NCBI GenBank assembly: GCA_030407315.1
Contig: JALQPE010001871.1
Coordinates: 1 to 64,000, forward strand
Source of the DNA: Asparagopsis taxiformis
Taxonomy: Eukaryota > Rhodophyta > Florideophyceae > Bonnemaisoniales > Bonnemaisoniaceae
Length of the DNA: 64,000 bases
Reading direction: 5' to 3'
The notes below the pieces were generated by a model. It made no database searches, was not told where the DNA came from, and saw only the letters and a program-made list of their open reading frames with translations. Every line of letters begins with the position of its first letter. Positions within the stretch are counted from its first letter, which is position 1. A program made the translations under genes and the position numbers. Below are positions 10,771-21,217 of this stretch, piece after piece.

Positions 10771-11720
10771 ATATTTTTCATTGGAAGCCTGTTGACTCAT
10801 GGTGTGTATTGAGCGGAGGATGGAAGAGAGGTACGTGAAGTTTTGAAAGTGTGCTGCGAGGGAAGGTTGGTTTTGAGTCTGACTGTTGTGGTTGATTCCG
10901 ATGTTGTGTAGATGATGCAGGAATGTTGATGACAGAAGGTAAGTTTCACTTGGCACCAAGACTTGTTTTGCGAAGATATGGACTGCTGACTATGATTATT
11001 ATTCATTGCAAGGTTTTTGGATCATGGTTTGTATTGTGTGTAGGATGGATGAGAGGTACATTTGCGAGTTCTCAGGGTATGTAGCGAGGGAAACGTTGGT
11101 TTTCAATCTGACTGTTGCGATTGATTCCGATGTTGCGTAGGTGATGGAGGAATAGTGATGACGGAAGGTAAGTCACATTGGGCGCCCAGACCGGTTGTGC
11201 GAAGATGCGGAATGCTGACTACTTTTCTTGGCTACACGATTACGTGATTATGGTTTTTATTGTGTGCAGGATGGAACAGGTAAGGTAAGTGTGCGAGTTT
11301 TGAAAGTAAGCAGCGAGGGAAGGTTGGTTTTGAGTATGACTATTTCCGTTGATGCGATATTTTTCATTGGAAGCCTATTGAGTCATGGTGTGTATTGTGT
11401 GGAGCGAAGGTAAGTGTGCGAGTTTTGAAAGTAAGCAGCGAGGGAAGGTTGGTTTTGGGTCTGACTGTTGTGTTGATTCCGATGTTGTGTAGATGGTGCA
11501 GGAATGTTGATGACAGAAGGTAAGTTTCACTGAGCACCAAGACTTGTTTTGCGAAGATATGGACTGCTGACTTTGATTATTCATTGCAAGGTTTTTGGAT
11601 CATGGTTTGTATTTTGTGTAGGATGGATGATTCACTCATCCTCTCGGAGAGGTAAGTAAGGGAGTTTCTAGGATATCTGTCGTGGTAAGCGTTGCTTTTG
11701 AATCTGACTGTTGGGGTTGA
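10771..11720. repeat. Degenerate tandem repeat, about 225-bp period
   Basis: Units begin with (C/T)ATGGT(G/T)TGTATTG at 10798, 11023, 11249, 11384 and 11601, so the spacings are about 225, 226, 135 and 217 bp. Shared internal strings include GCGAGGGAAGGTTGGTTTT, TCTGACTGTTG, GATTCCGATGTTG and GTGATGACGGAAGGTAAGT-like ends. Splice-like AG|..|GTAAG pairs recur at the same place in each unit. There is no open frame across the array. Confidence 0.7.
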
Positions 11721-12100
11721 TGTTTTATATGTGATGCAGGAGTGGTGAAGCAGGAACGGCAGGACTGAAGGAGAGTGAAGAAGGGATGTAGGAAGATGGG
11801 GAATGAAGCTGTGAGGTGTTTCTGGTATGTGTATATTTTCGGGCATACGATAGAAGTGAGAGTGGTTTCAAGTGGTGTAAGATTTTGCTGACCATGTTCA
11901 TGTTTGATGTCTTGATGATTTAATGGGCTGGGGTGGTGTCGAGGAAAGCGGGGATGGAATTGGGAAGGAGCGGATTTTTGTAATCTAGGTCGTGAGGGTT
12001 CTTGAAGTATGTGCGGACGGTGGTGCATGGCGTTCGGATGGTAGGGAGAACGCGATATTGAGGGAGATGGGTGATCGACGATATGCTGACAGGTATTTTG

Positions 12101-12228
12101 TATTCTGGCTGGATACGTATTTCGTATTCTGGCTGGATACATATTCCGTATTCTGGCTGGATACGTATTTCCTATTCTAACCGGGTATTTATTTCCTATT
12201 CTGACCAGATATGTATTCCCTATTCTAG
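12101..12228. repeat. 24-bp minisatellite, five units plus a partial
   Basis: Units of 24 bp (consensus TATTCTGGCTGGATACGTAT + TTCG) start at 12101, 12125, 12149, 12173 and 12197, with a partial sixth. Because 24 is a multiple of 3, frames stay open on both strands: + reads repeated YFVFWLDT, - reads repeated IGNTYPVR-like octapeptides. Neither frame belongs to a recognisable gene. Confidence 0.85.
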
Positions 12229-12380
12229 AGAGACGTATTGTATACGAGCAGTTTCCTAAATGAGAGAATAAAATACGGTCCGATATGGGCCCTGAATTTA
12301 CCATCCGCTGTAATTTCTTCCTCCCGGTTTTCGCTGATATATTTTATACTGGATGTCGGGTCCTAGTATTCCGCCATATG

Positions 12381-12453
12381 TACTAGAGAAAGTGGACGTC
12401 CGCATCCAAAAAATTTTATTTTTTTTGGACGCGGACGTTCATTTGTTCTAGTA
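12381..12453. repeat. GGACGTCC-type inverted repeat
   Basis: An imperfect palindrome of 73 bp: TACTAGA..GGACGTCCGCATCC + A-run, then T-run + GGACGCGGACGTTC..TTCTAGTA. A further half-copy starts at 12479 (ACTAGAGAGACTGGACGTCC) and matches the string at 2773-2815, so this family is dispersed through the block. Confidence 0.75.
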
Positions 12454-12541
12454 AATCTCGGGCCGACTAGGACCCGTACTAGAGAGACTGGACGTCCGCG
12501 TCCACTTCCGAAAACACAGACGCTGCTAGAAAGTAACTTGC

Positions 12542-12863
12542 TGTTACGCCTAGAAGTATCTAGTTGGCTATGTCATGATGGCATCATGTTAGATTTATTT
12601 TGATGACATAATTTTACTTGATTAGTGTTTTCTAGAATTAGTTCGACATCTAACTACAATTCTATGTGTGGGTATAAAAAGGCATGGTCAACTCCAGTCT
12701 TGGGGGATCGGAGGGATCATCGACCATTGAACGAAAACAACTACCACTCAACTATCCCGTATACACATTCGTTTCAGTCTCGCACTATTCACTCTTACTT
12801 TTTTGGTGGTGCCCTCATTGGTCTCTACCTCTTCGTGACCCCGCAGTTGTTTTGCTAGTTACA
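12542..12863 (+). repeat. Possible LTR (copia-like remnant)
   Basis: A 322-bp segment starting TGTTACGCC and ending CTAGTTACA, with a TATAAAAAG box near 12674. These features suit a long terminal repeat. A copia-type RNase H tail lies 180 bp downstream on the same strand. I found no second LTR and no target duplication, so the limits are tentative. Confidence 0.35.
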
Positions 12864-13041
12864 AATATTTTAACTTGCCCACCAAAAACGTCCCTTCGCG
12901 ACTCACGTATGCTTAGTGATCCAGCCTCCTCTCAATGACTCTTTACTGAATGCGGAAAAATGTCATCCTACGCTCCTAAAAAGTTTCCCATACATTGGGG
13001 GATAAGTATGTTTCTTTCTCAAAGACGTTCTAACGGACAGT

Positions 13042-13200
13042 TTGTATTTGCAAAATGCTCATGAACATCATGTCCAGGAACTTGTGGAACAAGGCACAAT
13101 TGCCATCAACAGTAGCCCCTCCTTTCAGATGCAAGCCAATATACTGACCAAAGCGCCTCCTCGTATGCACATGATGATATCGACTTTGTCAACACTGGGA
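13042..13200 (+). pseudogene. Copia-type RNase H C-terminal fragment
   Basis: The frame reads AHEHHVQELVEQGTIAI, then a short gap, then QANILTKAPPRMHMMISTLSTLG. This matches the end of copia Pol (H..VRELV..G.I.l......QlADILTKaLp...h......lG). All upstream Pol is missing, so this is a deletion remnant of a Ty1/copia element, probably belonging with the LTR-like segment just upstream. Confidence 0.55.
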
Positions 13201-13382
13201 GCAACCGGAAATCGCCACTCCACTACTTCGCCAGTCTTTGGACCAATCACAAGCGCTGAAATTTGGCGAGTTTCCGCCAAATCTGGTGATTTGGGTCGGG
13301 GTCTGAAAGGGCGATCCACTTCGCCAGATTTGGTTTCGTACCGTAAACTGTCCCTATACCGTAAGTTGATGGTAAGCCATGG

Positions 13383-14630
13383 ATGAAATATGCAACGAGA
13401 TGCCCACCAGTGATTATGTCTCCAATTCTCTCTTGGCGAAAAAAACGTCTTGCAGCGGTAGTTGCTGCATGCTCAGCAGCTTTAGCCATTACGTTAGCAG
13501 CTATCCACAAGCACAGTTCGAGGCAGAAAAACAAGAAGGTACAGAAGCGCTCCAGGAGGCCTTCGAAATATCACCGCTGTGCAATCATTCGCCCCATTGT
13601 GGGAGATACATCTACACCGTGGAACAAGATTCTGTCCTGTGGAAATGATGAAGACTTTTTGGTGTCAACAAACTTCACTAAAGCACTTTTATTGGAAAAA
13701 CTGCTACCTATGTTCGAGTCGGAGCGCAGGCAACTGAACTTTGGAAGTCCATTTCGACAAGGGCCAAAAGTCAGAGGTAGGAAGCCACTATTATCATCTA
13801 TTGATTTACTAGGAATGTCCCTGTGGTACATCAAAACAAACTAGACGATGTACAGCTTATGCCCTATATTTGGAATAGTGAGTAGTACGCTCGGCGTTTG
13901 GTTAGATTATAGCCTGGAGGTATTACAAAGAGTTGTTCAGCGAAACAAGGAATGTGAAATACGTTGGCCATCACATGATGAAATGGAGAAATCATCTTCA
14001 CTTTTGCATTGTAATCGTGTGAATGGAAGGCTCTTAGAGGGCGTTTTTGGGATAACTGATGGCGGAAGAATGCTTTGTGCAGACTATACAGAGCCAAACC
14101 TCCAGAATGCATACTTCGAAGGATTCACTCAATCCGTGGAGATGACGAACCTTTTCGTGTTCAACTTTTTCGGGGAGCTCATACATGCAGCTGTCAATTA
14201 CCCTGGTAGTTGGCACGACACCAAAATAGCCACAGTATCTGGTTTGTACTACCCTAAACTCTCTGATGAGTTCACACCACTTGGAATGGCAATACTAGGT
14301 GATTCCGCTTTTGTGACAAATACAAAAGCAACGAACGGAAAGATTGTTCGTAGTCGCAAAACGAATGAGGTATCTAACATACCTGAAAGTGCGCCACTTG
14401 CAGCTGTGGATCTCGTACTACAGATCATTATGCCAAGTGAACGTCAAAGCGCTGAATGGGGCATACGTGCCATTAAAGCGCCATTCGCTAGACTAAAAGT
14501 TCCACTGCCTGCGGATTGTACGAAAAGGCTTAGACTATTGACAATTTGCTGTCACCTGTTCAACTTTAGAACCAGATATGTCGGTCTTAATCAGATTCGC
14601 TTTACCTATTCTGATCCACAACAAGCTTAG
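13383..14630 (+). pseudogene. PIF/Harbinger transposase with one in-frame stop
   Basis: One continuous reading frame from the ATG at 13383 to 14630 is interrupted only by TAG at 13842-13844. The N-terminal part has a basic region and a helix-rich RKPLLSSIDLLGMSLWY segment. The C-terminal part is a DDE_Tnp_4-like nuclease with FGITDGG (first D), NYPGSWHD (second D) and MPSERQSAEWGIRAIK (E). Apart from the stop all catalytic residues are kept, so the copy is young or the stop is suppressed. The convergent Myb-like ORF at 14674-15516 is the usual second Harbinger protein. About 415 aa if read through, a normal length for the family. Confidence 0.75.
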
Positions 14631-14673
14631 TCCATACAGTTGCAATTAATTTTACCGTTCTCGTTAGATCGTA

Positions 14674-15516
14674 TCATCCCGGTTTTTTCGCGCCATTACT
14701 CTGAAAACCAGACTTAATCAAAGCACGAAGCATCTCGGCCATATTCTCCAGCATCTGGTTAGTAGGTTGTAGGCTTTTTGATATTTCGGCTTTTACTACT
14801 GCCTTAACGTCTTCTTTGGTCATTGAGGATGTTTCTTCGATTGCGCTGCGTGACATGAACTCTGATATCTTTCCAATATGTCCTGAAATTTGCCCCACAT
14901 GTTCCACTATGTTGCTATCAGTCTTTGACATTTTTGACGGTGTTGACAGACCCGTGCTCCCCATTCGACGCTTCCCGACATATTTACCTACAGTTTCGAT
15001 CTCCTCTGTCACACAAGTTCCACCTCTCTCGACACTGTCAACATCATTTGTATCCTCGTTGTCGACATCACTTCCTAGCACTCGAGCTGCGCATTTATTT
15101 TGTATGTCCCGTGCTATATGCTTCGCTTTGCGAACGGTCGAGGGGCACGAAGGGTCTCCAGTTCGTTTTTTGGCATTGGCCAACTTGTCAAACTTGTTGC
15201 AGATACTGTCTTGGTCCCTGGACGGTCTCTCATTCTCCTTTGCCCACAGCGAAAACTTGTTCGCTACTATAGCCCAATGGTTAGAGCCGAGAGGTTGCAC
15301 CGCAGATACACAATCGAGAAGACCATCTATGTCTTCTGTAGTGTAGTTTGGTGCCCCAGCTCGAGTTTGCCTTTTCACTATTCGCAACGGTTCAACTACC
15401 AGGTGTACCGGTTCAGACGTGTTGACACCTTCCTCTGCTGGTAAGGCGACGGTACGTGAGGAAGATGGGGGCTCGTCGCCATGCTTGCTTTGCGTGTTCT
15501 GCGGAACAGCAGACAT
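14674..15516 (-). CDS. Myb/SANT-like protein of Harbinger element
   Basis: 280 aa from an ATG. The core resembles the SANT-like domain common in TE-linked proteins of algae, oomycetes and fungi: NYTTEDIDGLLDCVSAVQP..GSNHWAIVANKFSLWA, then a tract ending KKRTGDPSCPSTVRKAKHIA. A C-terminal heptad-rich part (EISKSLQPTNQMLENMAEMLRAL) suggests a coiled coil. It is convergent with the Harbinger transposase (stops about 45 bp apart). In known PIF/Harbinger elements the Myb-like partner imports the transposase and binds the ends. Unlike the transposase it is intact. Confidence 0.7.
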   Translation of the reverse strand: MSAVPQNTQSKHGDEPPSSSRTVALPAEEGVNTSEPVHLVVEPLRIVKRQTRAGAPNYTTEDIDGLLDCVSAVQPLGSNHWAIVANKFSLWAKENERPSRDQDSICNKFDKLANAKKRTGDPSCPSTVRKAKHIARDIQNKCAARVLGSDVDNEDTNDVDSVERGGTCVTEEIETVGKYVGKRRMGSTGLSTPSKMSKTDSNIVEHVGQISGHIGKISEFMSRSAIEETSSMTKEDVKAVVKAEISKSLQPTNQMLENMAEMLRALIKSGFQSNGAKKPG

Positions 15517-15912
15517 AAGCCTTATGTTTTTGGAAACGTTTCGATGGGTGCAAACAGAAGATGGGTAGTGGTACCAGCCTCAACGTAATTGTAGAGGCAA
15601 ATTGATACGCAAAGCGGAAATTACAGTTGTAAACTGCACCCTACTTATGGCTAGGCCTGTGCAAAGTCCGCAAACGGTCCGGTATTTTGAGAGAGGAGAG
15701 GATTTAGACCGGACCGAAACCTTCAGGGAGTGGATTGAACCGGACCCTCGGTCCATCATAGACGAGGACTGGGAAACTGCTACCTAGTAACGATGGGTTG
15801 GACCGGACTGTTAACCTATGGCAAACTTGTAGACCGGACTATCAGGTAGTTTGAAATTTCGGTACCAGACCAGTAAGGACCGCGATTCTAGAGATTATTC
15901 ATTGTAGGCCGT

Positions 15913-17823
15913 TTATTCAATCATATCATTCCAGGATTTTAGCAGCAAGCTGGACTTGATTGAAGAATCGTTAACTGAGCATCGGTTACCATCTACAATC
16001 ATGCCAGCTTGTGAGAACGCGCTTTCACTAGCTACTGAAGAAGCCTGGGTGGCCAGCACGTTGCGAGCAACTTTCGCAATCGAAGGGAATCTGCATTGGT
16101 TATTACTCCACCACAATAGTGGGTTGATAGAACGGTCACCGGAAGTTGTACCTACTAGGTACAACTTCCGGTGACCGTTCTATCTAATAGTATTAGAAAG
16201 CGGTTGATCTCATCCATTGAGTTCCCTCCGAGTACTGCATCATCTTCGTCCCATAATTCATCATATAGTGACTTGGACATGATACCATTCACTTCATTAC
16301 TATCATCTGCATCATTTTCGATCGGTAATTCCACATGTCTTCTCAAAATATCTCCATCTCTAATTATATCATTAGGAAACCTCGGATCTAGTACCCTTGC
16401 CAAACTGGCAAGCTCCGAACATATCAGCCCTTCATACTTTTCCAATTTAGTCTTCATCCGCGACGCAATAGGTAGGCTTCAAAATGTAATCATCCCCATC
16501 AATTGCTGTTTGGCATTTTCTCAGAAGCAGTTTGAAACCTTTTACACAAACGCTTAGCGTGACGTATTGAGAGCCTGACTGAGTTTCAGTTAGTGTCGCA
16601 GCTGTCTGCAGAAAGCTGCAGACAGTATCAGCCTTCTCCCAGTCTTCTTCCGATATCGCGTAGTCACTGAGATCAGGACTGCTATAGACAACAGTTGTCA
16701 AAATCTGCTTAGTTTCAAAAGCCTTCTTCACCATTTGAAAAGTTGAAGACCATCGCGTGTCGCAGTCTATCCCAGGTATTGTTGCATTTCGTATTCCAAG
16801 TGCGTTTGCTACACTCTCGAAAGTGTCCCGACGCTTGACAGAGGACCGCAACACATTTATGATAGATCTCACTGCGTGAATTTCGGACCTAATCAATGAT
16901 AGAGCGTCCTTCACAGCAATGTTTATCACGTGTGCCATACACCGGACATGGAAATTTTCCAGCGTAACACAATTTGGTATTCCATGGTGTAGTCTTTCAT
17001 GGAGCAGCCTGATGCCGGCACAAATGTCACTGGCATTATCAGTAGTGACTGCGAAAACTGAGTTCTGTAATCCCCACTCATGGATTGTTCCATACAAAAC
17101 ATTGGCTGTAGCGTCTCCAGTGTGGGGAGAAGGGAAGCGAACGAAGTCCAAAAGGCAACTGCGCAAGCTCCAGTCATGGTCTATCCAGTGAGCTGTAATA
17201 GCTATGTAACCCTTGTACACCCGTGAAGACCAGGAATCGGTAGTCAAACTGCACTTTGCAGGAATACCTTGCATCATTGTTTTCATTTGTAAAAGTTTCC
17301 CTTCATACATTGGTTGAATCCGTCCGCTGACTGTGGTGCGTGAAGGAACTTTGAATTCCTCGTTTAATAGACTGATAAGCTTGCAAAATGCTTTGTTCTC
17401 CACAGTTGAGAAAGAACTGGAGCTGCTAACTATCCAGGTACACAACTCACTAGTTATGCTTTCATGGAGCTCTGCGCGCGGAAGCATCAGGCTATTGCAC
17501 ATAGTACCATCTTTCTTGAAAACCTGCTGTCTTTCACCAAGTAGGAAACCATGTTTCCTTGCGTGACGGGTTAGTGTGGACACACCGCTATTAATGCTAA
17601 ACGACGCAGCGCACTTCAGACACTTTTGTCTCACTTCATTTCCACTGGACGATTCCGTGAAATATTCCCACACTGAACTACTCTTGCGCTTCTTGAGGTT
17701 TTTCGGTTCGGGATGGTTCTGTCTTGTGGAGTGAACAGATTGCCTTGACTCCGATCTGTCTTCATTTTCTGTTCCTCCTGAATTGCTTACCGAATGTTCC
17801 ATAGCTTCAATGGATGTAATCAC
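15913..17823 (-). pseudogene. hAT transposase, broken by a frameshift and a palindrome
   Basis: The first ORF starts at an ATG at 17823 (two Met codons near the start). It has a BED finger (CLKCAASFSINSGVSTLTRHARKH), DDE residues in SLTTDSWSS and AVTTDNASD, and the RCMAHVINIAV motif. Near 16460 a 1-nt shift moves the frame to ASRMKTKLEKYE. A 59-bp palindrome at 16126-16184 breaks it again. The last part is the hAT dimerisation region (NPLLWW, PSIAKVARNVLATQASSVASESAFS). Deleting exactly the 59 bp rejoins the frame as RFLILL-NPLLWW. So the gene has two lesions and is otherwise complete, within TIRs and a target duplication. Confidence 0.85.
16126..16184. repeat. 59-bp perfect inverted repeat inside hAT gene
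   Basis: A 28-bp arm (16126-16153), a 3-bp spacer (ACT) and the exact reverse complement (16157-16184). No target duplication is visible at its edges. See the hAT transposase entry for its effect on the frame. Confidence 0.95.
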
Positions 17824-18240
17824 CGGATAATGAGTGGGTTAGCGGGTCTGCCTGTGAGAAACAATTTTACGAGCAGTGCCCTTGTGTACAAACTATGCGA
17901 TTGGTTTGACGCTTACAGCTTGATAGCGGCGAACCACAATTTTTTAAGTTGAACTAATTCGAAATTGACCTCTCGAGTTGCCGGTCCGTACCGGTCTGAA
18001 CCAGTCCGCCTGGCTTGATTGAGAATCATATCCGGACTGGACTGGTCCACATTATGACTAGGGGAGACCAGACCATGGGATGTCTAGTCGGACTGAGTCC
18101 GAGACCAATTTAGTTCTTGCATCGAGCAGACCGGACTGCAGTCCACTCAAGTTACTTCAGTTACTTCAACATCGGACCGCCAAAAGCAAGACCGGTCCGG
18201 ACCGCAGTCCATGCGGACCGTGCACAGGTCTACTTATGGC

Positions 18241-18875
18241 AAAAAGTGGACTAGTCAGCTGGTGGAGTGGCAGGTCATTGTATTTTCGAATTGCTATCAT
18301 TAAGTGTCGGAATGGCGGACTGGCAATTTCCGGTTGCTCCCACTGTATGCATGCAAAAAGTTTAGATGGATATGACAGGTGTCCTATGATTGGGTGTATG
18401 ACATAATGTTGTACAGTGCGATTGGACCGAAGCGGAAGGCCGATGTCGAAAAAAAAAGGTACAGGGGGGTGTCGGGGTGCAGGAAACAGTTGGTTGGGCC
18501 GTTGCATCATATGTGACTTGTTTTCTGGGCCGCACGACTCACTGCTATAGCTGGCGATTGTGCAAGACAACGAGGGTGAACCAATGAATATTCGTCCCTG
18601 CGAATAATTTCTACTTTTCGACACTGACGTGTGTAGATCGTAGTCGAGCAGCCAGATGGCACGTTCTGGCCCGATCGCGGTCCACTTGCACCTCAAGCTC
18701 TAATTGCTCGCCAACGGTCACTATTTTAATCCACTAATAAACCACGCTAACTTGCTGCAGCTCACAGTGCATTTCACAACTTTGACTTTCTTCATCGCCC
18801 TCCTACTTCAACTCCTTGTCCCATCGACGCATTGCTCCCCCCGTCACGTCGCACCTCGTCCATCCCACCATCCTC
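18241..18875. other. Non-coding region 5' of 7TM gene
   Basis: Ordinary base composition. No gene supported. A minus frame at 18166-18696 runs into the hAT end and has no domain. The last 150 bp are the probable promoter and leader of the gene starting at 18876. Confidence 0.5.
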
Positions 18876-21217
18876 ATGCGCAAGCCGTTGCGCTTCCCCG
18901 CCCTTTGTGCTACTTGCATCTTCCTCCTCCTTGCTTCCGCCTCCGCAACGCGAATTTCCGGCAATGTGGAATCGTCCATTTCCAGCCAACCCGAAAACAC
19001 CAACCTCGTCAGTCGCACAAACAGCATCTTTGGCTTCGGTCCCACCGGCTTGCTCACCTATGATATCACAATTACGACTCGAGATATCAACCCCAACTGC
19101 ACCAATTTCAAATTTTCGATCTGTGAAGTCTCCGACAGCATAGTTCGTGATGCTAGTTTCCAACGAAGACAGGTTCCGTTTGGTGTTAACAGAATTGATG
19201 AGACTCTGGCAGAGCGCACATGCTCTCCCCAAGAATCAGGCGATGATGTGGGAATTTGTCAATCAAATCCTCTTCCATTGAACACGACAAACTCAAGTCA
19301 AATTAGCTTTATCAATAGCGACATGTTTGAAACCCCCAATATGTACATCTTCACACTTGCTTCGTGCCCTTGTGAAAATGCGGACAACTCGACATTCCAA
19401 ATTGAGTACGAAATTGAGATGCGAAATTTAGACACACAAAATGAACAACTCGGATTCGAAGAAGCCGCATTCCCGATATTGTCCGCTGTTGTAGCTGGCC
19501 TTCTCGCCGTTGCATCTCTAATTCTAGTCGCCTCCGTTGTCTTTGTCTATTTTCGTCGGCCTCCCGTTCGTCAAGTTCTCCTTCTCGTGCTCGCTGCATG
19601 CTTCCTCAAGGCCTTGGGCGCCACCGTCTCCTTTTTGTACTATTGGAACCTCTCGAGGAATGGCGAACGCGCTGGTTGGTATACGGCCGCTCGATTACTC
19701 ATCGCTGGGTCCGCCGATATCGCCTATGTTGCTTCCATCATGTCGTTTTCAACTGGATATGCCATTATTCCAGATAATTGGTTCGGCGAAGGAAGATCAC
19801 CCCTCTTCCTCATATACATTGCGATTACATTGCAGATTTTGATCACGATTGCCGTCAAACTCATGTTTCCGTACCGCTATCTGGGTGAGTTCGATATCTC
19901 TCACATATGAGCTAATATTATTTGATTTGATTGGACTAACCCTTTTGCCTTGATTTCTTTCTCTCGCGCTCAATAGGTATGGTCACTTATGTTGCCGCGG
20001 CTGGGACCATCGCAATCATTGCAGGGATCATGAGTCATCGCAACTATCGTTTCGCACAAAGATTCGCGCTTCTGATTGAGAGATCGCATATATATGCCAA
20101 GACCACTCCGCTTCCTCGCATGCAGCGCTTTTATCTCGTCAATATTGTCATAGTTTCCGTGTTCTATCTCATCAAGATCATTGGACTTGCTATCTTTGAC
20201 TACAACAACGAAAGACCTGATCTACTTTGGGGCTCCTTTGAATTGGCAGATTCTGTTCTGTTACTCTGGCTTACGTTCTGCGCACTACCTCGTAAGAAAT
20301 CTGCCATCTATCTCGACCTGAGCAATGTCAGCGATACTCGGTTGCACCAGGCAGATGCATGGAGGGCTAGTGTGGCTGCAGCTGTGCAAAATGCGGAGAG
20401 AGCAGCTGGAAGTCGTCGTTCTTCCAATGGCTCGGAAGTTATGTCTACTGCTGCACGCGTCGGCTCGCGTGAAACTGCCGAAGAGGCAAATGCAGATAAT
20501 GCTGCAGAAGACGGTGTGATTATCACTACGGATTTGGAGGGAGGCAGGGCCAGGCCTGTGAGTGGGGCAAATGCAAATCCACAACCGCCATGGGTCTCAT
20601 GGGAACCAGGAATGAGTCTCCCAAGACCAGACTTAGCAACATGGGGTGGTCGCATCGAAGTCAGAAGGATTCTCCGAAGAGAGAAAAAGTTTGTGCCCGT
20701 GTTGCCCTCCTCTATTGTGATTGGAATTCCTGCAGAAACCCCAGACACAGTCAAACTCACAGTTGGAAAGCCCACAATTGGTCCTGGTGCTGTTCCCAAG
20801 ACGTTTGACGAAAAAGGACAGGAAATCATTGTTCCACAATCTAGTGAGCCCAGTAATGCAGAAGCACCGCCAGCTCCACCGGTACCCGCCCCAGCACCGC
20901 CGCCAGTAGCAACTCCAACAATCCAGAGAACTGAACCTGCCCCCGAGGAGCAGACAACTGCAACGAGGCGAAGATTCTTCCGATTCAGACGTAATCGCAC
21001 CGAAAACCAACCCACCACAGCTGAGGCACCAGCAACCACATCGCCAGATCAGCAGACTGGGGCTGGTGACAGTTCGTTGCTACCGCAAGGGTCATCTGTG
21101 CTGAGACTTCGATCAGATAATGACAGTGGTCAATTAGACCTTCTGTCAGTGGCATCGAGTACCAGATCAGGTGATGGAAGGGTTTTCACCTTTGCCGACG
21201 AAAGTGAAATGGAGTAA
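18876..21217 (+). CDS. Seven-TM membrane protein, GOST/lung-7TM-like (2 exons)
   Basis: Exon 1 is 18876-19884, the 92-nt intron is 19885-19976 (GTGAGT..CAATAG, phase 1) and exon 2 is 19977-21217; the spliced protein is 749 aa. Residues 1-24 form a signal peptide (LCATCIFLLLASASA). A lumenal domain of about 180 aa follows, with Cys residues and several NxT/S sites. Then come about seven hydrophobic segments, from FPILSAVVAGLLAVASLILVA to LADSVLLLWLTFCALP. The C-terminal tail of about 320 aa is cytosolic, Pro- and Ser-rich and disordered. A signal peptide, a beta-rich lumenal domain and then 7TM is the plan of the GOST/GPR180/TMEM145 group, which act in the secretory pathway or as receptors. 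Family assignment is by topology, not a clear motif. The start was chosen for the signal peptide. Confidence 0.75.

Larger units (their letters stand above)
15652..18232 (-). mobile_element. hAT transposon with TIRs and 8-bp target duplication
   Basis: Left end TAGGCCTGTGCA at 15652 and right end TGCACAGGTCTA ending at 18232 form a 12-bp terminal inverted repeat with one mismatch, typical of hAT. Both ends are flanked by the exact 8-bp direct repeat CTTATGGC (15644-15651 and 18233-18240). Subterminal regions on both sides are dense in GGACCGG/CCGGTCC motifs, as expected for transposase binding sites. The element is 2581 bp and carries one transposase gene on the minus strand. Confidence 0.92.

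Noticed and set aside
12625..12938. Two overlapping + ORFs in the LTR-like block
   Set aside because: Lie inside the proposed LTR, no protein motif.
16604..16627. 10-bp-arm hairpin CTGTCTGCAG / CTGCAGACAG
   Set aside because: Part of the hAT coding frame (LQTAATL region); likely a coding coincidence.
18166..18696. 176-codon minus-strand ORF
   Set aside because: Runs into the hAT terminal region, no domain, composition not gene-like.
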